From positions 682,001 through 746,000 of the forward strand of contig CAVPIM010000005.1 of NCBI GenBank assembly GCA_963704995.1: a stretch of DNA of 64,000 bases, read 5' to 3'. The translations under genes were made by a program, and so were the position numbers. The notes beneath the pieces were generated by a model that saw nothing but the letters and a program-made list of their open reading frames with translations, ran no database searches and was not told where the DNA came from. Positions 33,074 to 41,934 of the stretch are shown here, in pieces; the first letter of the stretch is position 1, and every line of letters starts with the position of its first letter. Source of the stretch: RYN-230 sp963704995. GTDB lineage: Bacteria > Actinomycetota > Actinomycetes > Streptosporangiales > Streptosporangiaceae.

Positions 33074-33787
33074 GTGAAGCTATCGATCCTGATGCCGGTC
33101 TACAACGAGGCCGAGACGGTCCAGAACGCGATCAAGCGCCTGCTGGACGTGGAGTTCCCCTGCCCGGTCGAGCTCATCGTGGTGGACGACGCGAGCACGG
33201 ACGGGACATCAGAGATCCTGGATGGCCTGCACGACGACCGCCTGACGAAGCTGCGGCACCCGGTCAACCAGGGCAAGGGGGCGGCGATACGCACCGCGGC
33301 CGACGCCGCGACCGGCGACTACATCCAGCCTTTCGACGCCGATATGGAGTACCAGCCGGAGGACATCCCGGAACTGCTGAAGCCGGTCCTCCGCGGCGAG
33401 GCCACGGTGGTCTTCGGGAGCCGGACGTTTGGCAGCCACTCGGCCTATTCGTTCTGGTACGTCATGGGCAACAAGGGTGTCACGACCGTTGCCAACATCC
33501 TGTTCAACGCCTATATCGCCGACCTGGAGACCTGCTTCAAGCTGATGCCCCTCGAGCTGTACCGCAGCCTGGACATCACCTCCAAAGGGTTCGGCATGGA
33601 GGCGGAGATCACCGGCAAGCTGCTCGCCCGGCAGATCCGCCCGTTCGAGGTGCCGATCACCTACCGGGCCCGCAGCCGCGAGGAAGGCAAGAAGATCACC
33701 TGGAAGGACGGGGTGCAGGCGGTCTGGCTGCTGACCCGTATCCGGATGACGTCCAAGCGGGCCCAGCGCCACGGTAACCCTGCCTAG
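33074..33787 (+). CDS. GT2 glycosyltransferase, dolichol-phosphate mannose/glucose synthase-like
   Basis: The 237-residue soluble enzyme has the GT-A features LSILMPVYNEAETV, LIVVDDASTDGT, the NQGKGAAIRTA loop and the DADMEYQPED metal-binding DXD region. These match enzymes that load mannose or glucose onto polyprenyl phosphate. It lacks the C-terminal membrane helices of some homologues. It is flanked on both sides by the two related membrane proteins, suggesting it supplies a lipid-linked sugar to them. The 110 bp upstream is AT-rich with TATAAA at 33031, probably its promoter. Confidence 0.85.
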   Translation: MKLSILMPVYNEAETVQNAIKRLLDVEFPCPVELIVVDDASTDGTSEILDGLHDDRLTKLRHPVNQGKGAAIRTAADAATGDYIQPFDADMEYQPEDIPELLKPVLRGEATVVFGSRTFGSHSAYSFWYVMGNKGVTTVANILFNAYIADLETCFKLMPLELYRSLDITSKGFGMEAEITGKLLARQIRPFEVPITYRARSREEGKKITWKDGVQAVWLLTRIRMTSKRAQRHGNPA

Positions 33788-33823
33788 CGCCCACGGCACA
33801 GGTACCCGAGCGGGGAGGCACGG

Positions 33824-35809
33824 GTGAGCCTGGTCCGGCGGGCCACCCGCCCGCGGCAGGGAGCAGCCCGGCCCCGGTCAACCGCCCGGGGAGATCGGCC
33901 CGGCGGCTGGCGCCGTGCGGCCCCCTGGCTGATCCTGGGCGGTTACCTGCTGGGCGCGGTCGCGCTGACCTGGCACCTGTGGGCCGACCCGGCCGGCCGC
34001 GCCCAGGTCGTCCCGGGCCGCGGCGTGTCCCACGACATCGACCTTTTCGCCTGGTTCATCCGGTACGAGGCCACGGCGATCGCCCACGGGCGGCTCCCCG
34101 ACCTGGTGACCACGGCGCTGAACGCGCCGCAGGGCGTGAACCTGATGTGGAACACGTCCTTCCTGCTCCCCGGCGTGGTGTTCGCCCCGCTGACCCTGGC
34201 CGTCGGCCCGCAGGCCACCCTGACCACCGTGCTGACGCTGGGCTTCGCGAGCTCAGCGGCGGCCATGTTCTGGGTGCTGCGCCGCTGGGGCGCCAGCCTC
34301 ACCGCGGCCGCCCTGGGCGGCGCGATCTTCGGCTTCTCCCCCGCGCTGCGGGTCGCCGCGGTGGGCCATTACCACCTGCAGTTCGCCATGCTGCTGCCGC
34401 TCATGATCGACGCGCTGCTGCGGCTGCTCACCGGCCGGGGCAGGCCAGTGCGGACCGGGGCCTGGCTGGGCCTGCTGACCGCCGCCCAGCTGTTCATCGC
34501 CGAGGAGGCACTGGCGCTGACCGCCGTGGCCGCCGTGGTCATCGTCGTCGTACTGGCGGCCACCCACCCGCGCGCGGTCCCAGGCCTGGTCCGCGGGGCG
34601 GTGACCGGGCTGGCCACCGCGGCCGCCGTCCTGGTGGTGACGTCCTGGTACCCGCTGTGGGTGCAGTTCCACGGCCCCCTCGCTGAGCACGGCAGCCCCT
34701 GGACGCCGGGGCATTTCCGTAACCGGCTGGGCGACTTCGTGAACGGGCCCAGCGGGGTGCTGGTCCACTCCCAGGCGACGGTGCACTACCTGGCCAGCCA
34801 CGCGGTGCGGATGGTCGAGTACTTCGCCTACCTCGGCTGGCCCATGCTGGTCGTGCTGTTGCTCGCCGCGGTCTGCTTCTGGCGGGACTTGCGGGTCCGG
34901 GCGCTGGCCGTGACCTTCGCGGTGCTGGAGGCATTCAGTCTCGGCAGCCGCAGCATCGTCACGCACGGCCTGCACTACCCCGCCGCCCTGCTGCCCTGGC
35001 ACTATCTGCAGGGGCTGCCGCTGCTGAGCCAGAGCCTGCCGAACCGCTTCTCCCTGCTGGCGGACGGCGCGGCCGCCGCGGTCCTTGCGTTCTCCCTGGA
35101 CCTGGCGTGGGGACGGGCCCGGAACCCGGTCCCAGCAGAACCTGCCCCGGCGGAACCTGCGCCAGCGGAAGGGGGCCCGGCGGAACAGCGCCCAGCCGGA
35201 CCGGACGCGGCCGGCGGCCCGGAGGCCCCAGCGGCCCCAGCGGCCCCGGCGGCGGCCCCGGCCTGGCGTAAGGCGGCCGCCGTGGTGCTCATTGCGCTGG
35301 CGGTCGTGCCCATCATCCCGCTCCCGCTGCAGACGGCCCCGATCATCGCGGCCCCGGCGGGCTGGCAGCAGGCCTTCGCCCGGCTGCACCTGGCCAGCAG
35401 TGCCCGGGTACTCGTCGTCCCGCTCCAGGCCGCCACGGTCATGCGCTGGCAGGCCGACACCGGCGTGCCCGGCTCGGTGATCGGCGGTTACTGCATCGCG
35501 CCCAAACCGGCCACGGGTAAGGCCGAGCTGTGCGGCAGCGGCCGGAAGCCGACGGCGGGCTATCTCAAGGATCTGTGGCTGGGCAAGCCGGGAGCCGTCG
35601 CCCCGTCCACCGCCCAGCTCCGGTCCGACCTCAGGTACTGGCGCCCGGCCGCGATCGTCGCGGTCACCAGCCGGAACTCCCGGGTCGCGCGTTACCTCAG
35701 CCACGTGTTCGGGCCGCCCGCCCTTCAGCAGGGGAGCGTGCTGGCCTGGCGGCCGGTGCGGCTGCCCCGGGCGATCGGGAACGGGCCGGGCGCCACGCTT
35801 AACAGCTAA
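33824..35809 (+). CDS. Polytopic membrane protein, GT-C-like, paralogue B
   Basis: A 661-residue paralogue of the protein at 31188-32963, collinear over its whole length. A Pro/Ala/Glu-rich insertion of about 50 residues (35128-35275) lies between the last two membrane segments. The motif DIDLFAWFIRYEATAIAHG is the counterpart of paralogue A's first loop. GGGGAGG precedes the GTG. Its TAA overlaps the stop of the convergent UDP-glucose dehydrogenase gene by three bases. The retained pair around a GT2 gene suggests that both copies act in the same glycan pathway. Confidence 0.7.
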   Translation: MSLVRRATRPRQGAARPRSTARGDRPGGWRRAAPWLILGGYLLGAVALTWHLWADPAGRAQVVPGRGVSHDIDLFAWFIRYEATAIAHGRLPDLVTTALNAPQGVNLMWNTSFLLPGVVFAPLTLAVGPQATLTTVLTLGFASSAAAMFWVLRRWGASLTAAALGGAIFGFSPALRVAAVGHYHLQFAMLLPLMIDALLRLLTGRGRPVRTGAWLGLLTAAQLFIAEEALALTAVAAVVIVVVLAATHPRAVPGLVRGAVTGLATAAAVLVVTSWYPLWVQFHGPLAEHGSPWTPGHFRNRLGDFVNGPSGVLVHSQATVHYLASHAVRMVEYFAYLGWPMLVVLLLAAVCFWRDLRVRALAVTFAVLEAFSLGSRSIVTHGLHYPAALLPWHYLQGLPLLSQSLPNRFSLLADGAAAAVLAFSLDLAWGRARNPVPAEPAPAEPAPAEGGPAEQRPAGPDAAGGPEAPAAPAAPAAAPAWRKAAAVVLIALAVVPIIPLPLQTAPIIAAPAGWQQAFARLHLASSARVLVVPLQAATVMRWQADTGVPGSVIGGYCIAPKPATGKAELCGSGRKPTAGYLKDLWLGKPGAVAPSTAQLRSDLRYWRPAAIVAVTSRNSRVARYLSHVFGPPALQQGSVLAWRPVRLPRAIGNGPGATLNS

Positions 35810-37125
35810 GGGCGGCCCAGGGCCCGGTACGTCCAGCCCGCCGCCCGCCAGGCCCCGGCGTCCAGGGCATTCCGCCCGTCCGCGACGTTCCGCCGGGCCA
35901 CGGCTTTGCCGATGACCTCCGGGTCCGCCTGGCTGAACTCCGGCCAGTCGGTCAGCAGGAGCAGCACGTCGGCCTCGGCGGCTGCGCCGAGGACCGAGCC
36001 GGCGTATCCGAGTTCCGGGTGCGCCCGCCGGGCCCGGTCCACGGCCACCGGATCGTAGGCCGTGACCCGGGCCCCCCGGGCGTGAACCTGGGACGCCACG
36101 GCCAGGGCCGGGGAATCGCGGATGTCATCGGAATCGGGCTTGAACGCCAGGCCGAGCACGCCGACCCGGCGCCCCTCCAGCGACCCGCCCGCCAGCTCCT
36201 CGGCCAGCCCGACCATCCGGGCCCGGCGCCGGCCGTTCACCGCGTCCATCTCCCGCAGGAACGAGACGGAATCGGCCACGCCCAGCTCCGCCGCCCGGGT
36301 CATGAACGCCCGGATGTCCTTGGGCAGGCAGCCGCCGCCGAACCCCAGACCGGGCCGCAGGCTGGCCGACCCTATCCGGTGGTCGTAGGCCAGCGCCTCG
36401 GCCAGCTCGGTGACGTCCGCCCCGGCCGCCTCGCAGACCTCGGCCATGGCGTTGATGAAGGAGATCTTCGTGGCCAGGAACGCGTTGGCCGCGATCTTCA
36501 CCAGTTCGGCGGTCTCGTAGCCGGTGACCAGGAACGGGACACCCGCCGAGATCGGCTCGGCGTACACCTCCCGCAGGATCGCCTCGGCCTCCGCCGACCG
36601 CACCCCCACCACGATCCGTTCCGGCCGCAGCGTGTCGGCGACCGCAAACCCCTCCCGCAGGAACTCCGGGTTCCAGGCCAGCTGGACCCGCGCCCCGGCC
36701 GGGGCGAGTTCGGCCACCCGCCCAGCCAGGACCGCGGCCGTCCCGACCGGGATGGTGGACTTCCCGACGATCAGGCAGGGCCGTTCCAGCCGTGGCGCCA
36801 GCGCCCCGATACAGCTGAGCAGCTGGGAGAGATCGGCTCCGGCCGAGTCGGCCCGCTGCGGTGTGCCCACGCAGACGAAATGGACGTCGCCGAAGTCCGC
36901 AGCCTCGGCGTATGACGTGGTGAAGCGGAGCCAGCCCGACCGCAGGCCCCGCCCGAGCAACTCGTCCAGGCCGGGGTCGTAGAAGGGCAGGTCACCCGCG
37001 GCCAGCGCGGTGACCACGTCCGGATCGGTGTCCAGGCCGAGCACATCGAAGCCCAGCTCGGCCAGGCACGCGGCATGCGTGGCCCCGAGATACCCGGTGC
37101 CCAGCACGGTGAGACGGCGGGCCAC
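35806..37125 (-). CDS. UDP-glucose 6-dehydrogenase family protein
   Basis: This 439-residue enzyme oxidises UDP-glucose (or a related UDP-sugar) to the uronate using two NAD+. It has the dinucleotide motif LTVLGTGYLGATHAACLAEL, FVCVGTPQ, STIPVGT, NPEFLREGFAVADTL and the catalytic cysteine in GFGGGCLPKDIRAF. The C-terminal domain starts with VGVLGLAFKPDSDDIRDSP. The GTG at 37125 has GGAGGAAGG upstream. Convergent with the glycan membrane-protein cluster. UDP-glucuronate would feed an envelope polysaccharide; UDP-N-acetyl-mannosamine as substrate is not excluded. Confidence 0.88.
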   Translation of the reverse strand: MARRLTVLGTGYLGATHAACLAELGFDVLGLDTDPDVVTALAAGDLPFYDPGLDELLGRGLRSGWLRFTTSYAEAADFGDVHFVCVGTPQRADSAGADLSQLLSCIGALAPRLERPCLIVGKSTIPVGTAAVLAGRVAELAPAGARVQLAWNPEFLREGFAVADTLRPERIVVGVRSAEAEAILREVYAEPISAGVPFLVTGYETAELVKIAANAFLATKISFINAMAEVCEAAGADVTELAEALAYDHRIGSASLRPGLGFGGGCLPKDIRAFMTRAAELGVADSVSFLREMDAVNGRRRARMVGLAEELAGGSLEGRRVGVLGLAFKPDSDDIRDSPALAVASQVHARGARVTAYDPVAVDRARRAHPELGYAGSVLGAAAEADVLLLLTDWPEFSQADPEVIGKAVARRNVADGRNALDAGAWRAAGWTYRALGRP

Positions 37126-37214
37126 GGCACCTTCCTCCCTGGCCTCCTCGGCCACCAGCGTTACTCCCGGTCTGCCCCAGGCAGGCCGCCTCAAGCTCGC
37201 TGCCCGGCGGCTCT

Positions 37215-38348
37215 TCAGTGGGCCGGCGGGAGCTCGAGGCCGGCGTGCGCCCAGGGGCGGATGAAGCCGACCACGGTGCCGTCGCCCGCCGCCGCGGCGG
37301 AGGTGCCGTACGCGGAGATCCGGATGGGGAAGCCCGTGGCGTAGGCCTCGATCATCATGCCCTTGCCGATGACCATGCCGACGTGCCCGGGAGCCGTCGC
37401 CGTGCCGTCCGAGCCCGCGAAGAAGACCAGATCACCGGGCTGCACCTGGCTAGCCGGAATCTTCGGCCCCCAGGCCCACTGCTGCTGCGAAGTCCGCGGG
37501 ATGCTGATGCCCGCCGCCCGGTACGCCATCATCACCAGGCCCGAGCAGTCGTACGCGTCGGGGCCGGTGCCGCCCCACAGATAGGGCTTGCCCAGCTGCT
37601 CCCGGGCGTACCCGATCGCGGTGGAGACCACCTGGTTCGGCACCGCGGCCGTCTGCGCGCTGGTCAGGCACTCCGGCGCGCTCACCGTGGTGGTGTTGCT
37701 CTCGGTGTAGCCGCCCCGGCTGTAGACGCCCGCCCAGTAAAGCACCGTCTGGACATAGGACTGGAGGTGGTTGTAGGCGAAGATCGCGCCGCTGACGTTG
37801 TTCTGCACGCCGTGCGCGAGCAGGTACTTGGCCGCGCCCGCGATGGCGTCTGCGGGTTCGTAGACGCTGGCCACGCCGTCGCCGTTGGCGTCGGTGGCCA
37901 CACCGCTGACCACCTGGGACGCGGAGTGCACGGCGCTGCCGCCCCAGGTGTTGGTGGAAGCGCCGCCTATGCCGATCTGCATCGGCCCGGCGGCCCCGAA
38001 CCCGTTCTGCCCGGAATTCACGCCCGGCAGGCTGGACTGGCCGTCGTTGGACTCCACCTTGCCGATCCCGGCCAGCACCACCCAGGGCACCCCGTACTGC
38101 TGCCCGGTCTTCTTGAAGAGGGCCAGGTAGTCAGCCGGAATGGAGTTGCGGGCGGCCGTGGTCACCGCGGGCTGGGTGGTCGCCCCGCTACCGGAAGAAG
38201 GGCATCCGACACCGGCGGCGAAAAGCAAGCTGGCCCCGCCGACCATCGCCATCGGGATCACGGCGATCGCGGTGACCAGCAGCGCGGCCACTCCGATCGC
38301 GACCAGCACGGCTAGCCGGCCAGCGCTGAAGCCGAAGCGCCAGCTCAC
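37215..38348 (-). CDS. Lytic transglycosylase-like and NlpC/P60 cell-wall hydrolase of the T4SS-like operon
   Basis: A 377-residue secreted or membrane-anchored two-domain hydrolase. A hydrophobic anchor (residues 10-45) is followed by a transglycosylase-like domain (about 70-210) with the catalytic glutamate in GIGKVESNDGQ. The NlpC/P60 domain (about 250-370) has the nucleophile in DAYDCSGLV and the histidine in PGHVGMVIG. This combination is that of TcpG/VirB1-type hydrolases which open peptidoglycan for Gram-positive conjugation machines. ATGA overlaps the stop of the upstream gene. Last gene of the operon. Confidence 0.88.
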   Translation of the reverse strand: MSWRFGFSAGRLAVLVAIGVAALLVTAIAVIPMAMVGGASLLFAAGVGCPSSGSGATTQPAVTTAARNSIPADYLALFKKTGQQYGVPWVVLAGIGKVESNDGQSSLPGVNSGQNGFGAAGPMQIGIGGASTNTWGGSAVHSASQVVSGVATDANGDGVASVYEPADAIAGAAKYLLAHGVQNNVSGAIFAYNHLQSYVQTVLYWAGVYSRGGYTESNTTTVSAPECLTSAQTAAVPNQVVSTAIGYAREQLGKPYLWGGTGPDAYDCSGLVMMAYRAAGISIPRTSQQQWAWGPKIPASQVQPGDLVFFAGSDGTATAPGHVGMVIGKGMMIEAYATGFPIRISAYGTSAAAAGDGTVVGFIRPWAHAGLELPPAH

Positions 38349-38998
38349 GTATTCCCCGCCGAGGCCAGCTCGATGTCGTTGACCAGCCAGCTCCCCCCGC
38401 TGCCGGTCAGGGTGATCGCGTACTGCCCGTTGTTTTGGCTCTTGCCCTGCTTGGTGTGCATCGTCTGGACGATGGTCACCACGAAGGTCAGGCTGCCGGG
38501 GCCGAAGGTGCGGATCGAATTGATCACCGTGCGGGCGGACGAGACCTGCTGCTGCCGGGTGCGCTGGCTGGCCACCCCGGGCGTGCCGTAGGCGCGCCCC
38601 AGGGTGGCACTGAGCTCGCTGGTGGCCAGGCGGCCCAGGCTAGCCACATACGCCGACGTGCTCTCCCGGTAGGAGAACGTGTCGTAGGCCGCCCCGAACG
38701 CCTCCGCGACACCGGCCGCCCTGGCCAGATCCGCCTGGCTGAACGGCAGCCACTGGTAGATATCGGGCGCCGACCCGGTGGGCGGCACCGGAGTGGCCGG
38801 CGCGGTGGAGGCCGGCGGGACGGCCGGGGACGTGGCCGGGGAACGGCTGGCCGAGGCGCCAGGCGTCGCCGCGGCCGCGCTGTGCCCCTGCCCCAGCACC
38901 GAGCGCACGCCCGGGATGAGGAGATATGCCCCCATCGCGCCGAGCACGACGACAATGCCGAGGAAGGCCAGCACCCGCTGGGCCGGGCTCAGGTCCAT
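38345..38998 (-). CDS. VirB8/TcpC-like membrane protein of the T4SS-like operon
   Basis: The 217-residue protein has a short cytoplasmic start, one membrane helix (residues 10-30) and a Pro/Ala/Thr linker. Its extracytoplasmic domain (about 90-215) ends with GGSWLVNDIELASAG, the closing strand pattern of NTF2-like TcpC/VirB8 domains. The assignment rests on topology, size and operon position rather than strong motifs. It begins 9 bp after the stop of the TrbL-like reading frame, with GGAAGAAG as a plausible ribosome binding site. Confidence 0.65.
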   Translation of the reverse strand: MDLSPAQRVLAFLGIVVVLGAMGAYLLIPGVRSVLGQGHSAAAATPGASASRSPATSPAVPPASTAPATPVPPTGSAPDIYQWLPFSQADLARAAGVAEAFGAAYDTFSYRESTSAYVASLGRLATSELSATLGRAYGTPGVASQRTRQQQVSSARTVINSIRTFGPGSLTFVVTIVQTMHTKQGKSQNNGQYAITLTGSGGSWLVNDIELASAGNT

Positions 38999-39007
38999 AA
39001 CAGTCCG

Positions 39008-39541
39008 CTACTTCTTCCGGCGTACCGGACGCAGCCAGAAGGGACCGGGCGGGCTGGACTCGTCGCCAGCGCCGCCCTGGCCGCTCCCGCCCTGGCCATT
39101 CCCCGGCTGCGCTCCCCCGGCCTGACCGCTGGCCGGGCCGCGTCCGGACGGGGGCGCGGCGGACCCGCCCGCGCCGCTCCCCCAGGGGCCAGAACCACTG
39201 CCGCCGGAACCATTGCCGCCTCCGGAACCGCTGTCCCGGCCGCGCAACGGTGGCGCCGCGTTCCGGGACGGCCCGCGGGACGGGCTCGCACTACGGGCAG
39301 GAGCATTGCGGGACGAGCTGCCCCAGAAGCTGGAGCCACCGCCCTGGCCGCCGTTGCGCGGGGTGCTGCCCCCCGGATCACCCCCGCGCGGGGGGGCGCT
39401 GCGCGCGGAGCCGCTCCCCCGGGCTGGGGCACCGCTACGGGAAGGAGCCCCGCCGCCGAACATCGGCGGTGCCGCACCCTGGCCCGGTCCGGCACCGCCG
39501 CCGGACGGCGGAGGCGCCGCCGCGGGCGGCCGCGGGGCCAC
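39008..39541 (-). CDS. C-terminal Gly/Pro/Ser-rich tail of the TrbL/VirB6-like protein (frame as in the N-terminal part)
   Basis: This frame is coherent from about 39790 down to the stop at 39008. It encodes a disordered tail and ends PPGPFWLRPVRRKK only 9 bp before the next gene. It lies in the same frame as the N-terminal segment at 40904-41878 and one base off the middle segment at 39435-40907. I read it as the true C-terminus of one protein, not as a separate gene. The GTG at 39541 is only the first in-frame start of the tail and has no ribosome binding site. Confidence 0.5.
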   Translation of the reverse strand: MAPRPPAAAPPPSGGGAGPGQGAAPPMFGGGAPSRSGAPARGSGSARSAPPRGGDPGGSTPRNGGQGGGSSFWGSSSRNAPARSASPSRGPSRNAAPPLRGRDSGSGGGNGSGGSGSGPWGSGAGGSAAPPSGRGPASGQAGGAQPGNGQGGSGQGGAGDESSPPGPFWLRPVRRKK

Positions 39542-40907
39542 GCCTGGCCAGCGCTGCCGGGCCGCTCCCGGCCGCGATACGGCCGGCGGCGCGGCGGCCG
39601 GCGGCCCGCCCGCGGGTCCACTGGGCGCCCGGCCGGGCCCGGCCTGGGCCCGGCCCGGAGGGCTGCCTGCGGCCGGAGCCCCGCCTGAGGCACCGGCCCG
39701 CTGGCCGGCGGGGGCGTCCGGGCCGGGCCCGGCCGACGGCGGCGTCGGCCGCGCCGGAGCGGGCCCAGCCCGATGGTGAGCGCTGCTGGCCGGCGCCGTC
39801 CCGGTCCGGCAGGTCCAGCGGCGGCGCGGCGCGCGTGGTCCCCTCGGCCGCCGCGGCAGCCCGGCCCCGGCCCCGGCCGGCCAGCCCGCCGCGGCCCGCT
39901 CCGCCCTGGTAGGCCTCGTCGGTGCCGTCGCCGGGGGAGCCGGCCTGTTCCTTGCCCTCCTCGGTGCCCACCGTCGCCGCCGAGGCCGCCGCGGCCCCCG
40001 CCGCCGCGCCGCCCGCGCCGCCCGCCACTGCGGCGGCCACGCCTGCCGCCTGCGCCGGGTTGCGCCTGGCCCACCGGGCGGCCCGGTACGCGGCGAATCC
40101 GGGGACCCCCACGGTGGCGGCGTCCAGCGTGTTCCGCCGCGCCATGCTGCCCGCCTGGGCCAGCCCGGCGTCGGCCCGGTCGCGGGAGCCGACCATGCCG
40201 TATCCCACCGCCGAGAACAGGTGCACGAACGGCTTGCGGTAGATGAACACCGCGACCGTGACCAGGGCGATCATCAGGATCTTCAGCGCCCAGGGCAGCA
40301 CCGCGTCGCTGGTGCCCATGATCAGGGAGTAGGCGTACAGCAGGACGCTGAGCACCACGGCTATCGCCGCCTGTTTGAGCAGGACACCGACGAGCATCTC
40401 GAGCCAGCGCAGCGCGACCACCCGGCCAAACCCGGGATGGGTTCCGACGATGAGGAAGAACGGCCCGGCCACGAGCAGCAACAGGAACCCGAGTTTCAGG
40501 ATGATCAGCGTGATCGCGATCAGCAACACCAGGACGCCGGCGACGAGCGCCGCGAATAGGGCCGCGAACGCGATCTCCAGCCGGGTGGGGTACTGATTCC
40601 CCTGGAACAGTGAGTAGACGTCAGGATTGTTCTGCTTGATCGACTGGGCGATGCCCGCGTAGGCGTCCTGCTTGGCCTGGATCAGGGACGGCGTGGCCGT
40701 CTCGTTGGTGGCGATGGCCTGCGCCCACAGCAGCTGACGGCCGTACTGGTTGACCACCGTGGGCTTCGCGCCCTTGCCCGTGGTGTACGTGGTAGTGCCG
40801 AATTCGCCGTCCAGCCACGGCTTGCAGACCAGCACGGTCCACAGCTCGTTGGCGTTCTGGTCCACGATGCCCGAGCCGCCGGTGAAGTTGTAGTTGGCCG
40901 TGGTCAC
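39435..40907 (-). CDS. TrbL/VirB6-like conjugal membrane protein, central segment (frameshifted)
   Basis: The frame carries at least five membrane helices (for example LEIAFAALFAALVAGVLVLL and LGFLLLLVAGPFFLIVGTHP) and the typical soluble loop VLVCKPWLDGEFGT with QYGRQLLWAQAIATNE. These features match the central polytopic part of TrbL/VirB6-like subunits. The GTG at 40907 overlaps the TGA of the upstream frame (GTGA), which would permit coupled translation as a separate protein. But residues before that GTG (GANCVPVQGHDPQ) also look coding in this frame, favouring one protein broken by a missing base. After about 39790 the frame turns Arg-rich and is probably no longer the true one. Confidence 0.65.
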   Translation of the reverse strand: MTTANYNFTGGSGIVDQNANELWTVLVCKPWLDGEFGTTTYTTGKGAKPTVVNQYGRQLLWAQAIATNETATPSLIQAKQDAYAGIAQSIKQNNPDVYSLFQGNQYPTRLEIAFAALFAALVAGVLVLLIAITLIILKLGFLLLLVAGPFFLIVGTHPGFGRVVALRWLEMLVGVLLKQAAIAVVLSVLLYAYSLIMGTSDAVLPWALKILMIALVTVAVFIYRKPFVHLFSAVGYGMVGSRDRADAGLAQAGSMARRNTLDAATVGVPGFAAYRAARWARRNPAQAAGVAAAVAGGAGGAAAGAAAASAATVGTEEGKEQAGSPGDGTDEAYQGGAGRGGLAGRGRGRAAAAAEGTTRAAPPLDLPDRDGAGQQRSPSGWARSGAADAAVGRARPGRPRRPAGRCLRRGSGRRQPSGPGPGRARPGAQWTRGRAAGRRAAGRIAAGSGPAALARRGPAAARGGASAVRRRCRTGPGCGTADVRRRGSFP

Positions 40908-41878
40908 CTGCGGATCGTGGCCCTGAACCGGGACGCAGTTGGCGCCGGCCGGGCCGGCAGCCCGGCGAATGCGACGTTCAGGGTCTGGGTGATCCCGTTG
41001 GACACGGTCTTGCCCAGGCCGGTGAAGTCGGCGGGCCGGCCGATGAGCCAGATGGCGGCCGCGCAGGCGATGACCATCCAGATGGTGCCCTCGATCGTCC
41101 GGGTGGCCCGCTTGCGGATCAGCCCCTGCCAGGCCAGCCAGATCGCGCCGATGATGACCACGGGGGCCAGGAACGGGAAGTAGATCGCGTTGCCCAGGCT
41201 GGTGATCAGCCGGTCCACCGCGTTGGTCAGCCAGGACAGGATGCCCTCGCCCGCGGCGGACTGGTACACGGTGATCGTGACCCGGTCCAGGGCCTTCGAG
41301 GCGTCGAACACCATCCCCGCGACGCTGTTGCCGATCAGCGAGGTCATGTCCGAGCACTGCATGTCGTACGCGGCCCAGGACTGCCCCGCCATGCCGTAGC
41401 TGTCGTAGAGGGTGGCGGGCTGCTTCCCGCCCGTCACGGGCGGGCGGATCAGCGAATCTATCCCGCCCGCCGCCGGCTCAGGCGCGGGTACGGACGGCTG
41501 GCAGATGTTGTTGAGGTCGCCAATTAAACCGCTGGACCCCGCGTTGCAGAAGCCGAGCAGCCCGCCGATGTCGCCGATGCCCGGGGCCGAGCAGATGCCC
41601 GACGGAGCGGCCGGGGTGTCCGGGGTGCTGGCCGACGCCAGCCGCGCGGTCGCGGTGAGCTGCGCCCCCAGCGCGTGCTCGGCCGTCACCGAGGGCCGGG
41701 CCGTCACGGCAGGCTGGGCTGTCGCAGCATGCTGGGCCGTCGCGGCGGGCGCACCGGCCGCGGCCTGCGCGATCGCCGGCGACCCGAGCAGGCCCGCCCC
41801 GGCCACGGCGATGAGCACGCCGGGCACGGCGAGGGCTGTGCGGACTACCTTGGCGGTCCGGCGGAGGACTCTGGCCAT
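40904..41878 (-). CDS. TrbL/VirB6-like conjugal protein, N-terminal segment
   Basis: A signal peptide (MARVLRRTAKVVRT then a hydrophobic stretch ending AIAQA-A) is followed by an Ala/Thr-rich region. Then come two cysteine-containing loops and three membrane helices (IYFPFLAPVVIIGAIWLAW, GTIWMVIACAAAIWLIG among them). The ATG at 41878 has CAGGAG seven bases upstream; a GTG at 41938 overlapping the VirB4 stop is the alternative. Reading stops at TGA 40904, one frame off the continuation. With 39435-40907 it would form a subunit of the transmembrane channel. Confidence 0.7.
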   Translation of the reverse strand: MARVLRRTAKVVRTALAVPGVLIAVAGAGLLGSPAIAQAAAGAPAATAQHAATAQPAVTARPSVTAEHALGAQLTATARLASASTPDTPAAPSGICSAPGIGDIGGLLGFCNAGSSGLIGDLNNICQPSVPAPEPAAGGIDSLIRPPVTGGKQPATLYDSYGMAGQSWAAYDMQCSDMTSLIGNSVAGMVFDASKALDRVTITVYQSAAGEGILSWLTNAVDRLITSLGNAIYFPFLAPVVIIGAIWLAWQGLIRKRATRTIEGTIWMVIACAAAIWLIGRPADFTGLGKTVSNGITQTLNVAFAGLPARPAPTASRFRATIRR

Positions 41879-41934
41879 GGTGGGCTCCTGAAGCCTGGGG
41901 GGAGAGGCTGGTCGGGGCATGAAGGGAGCGCCGG

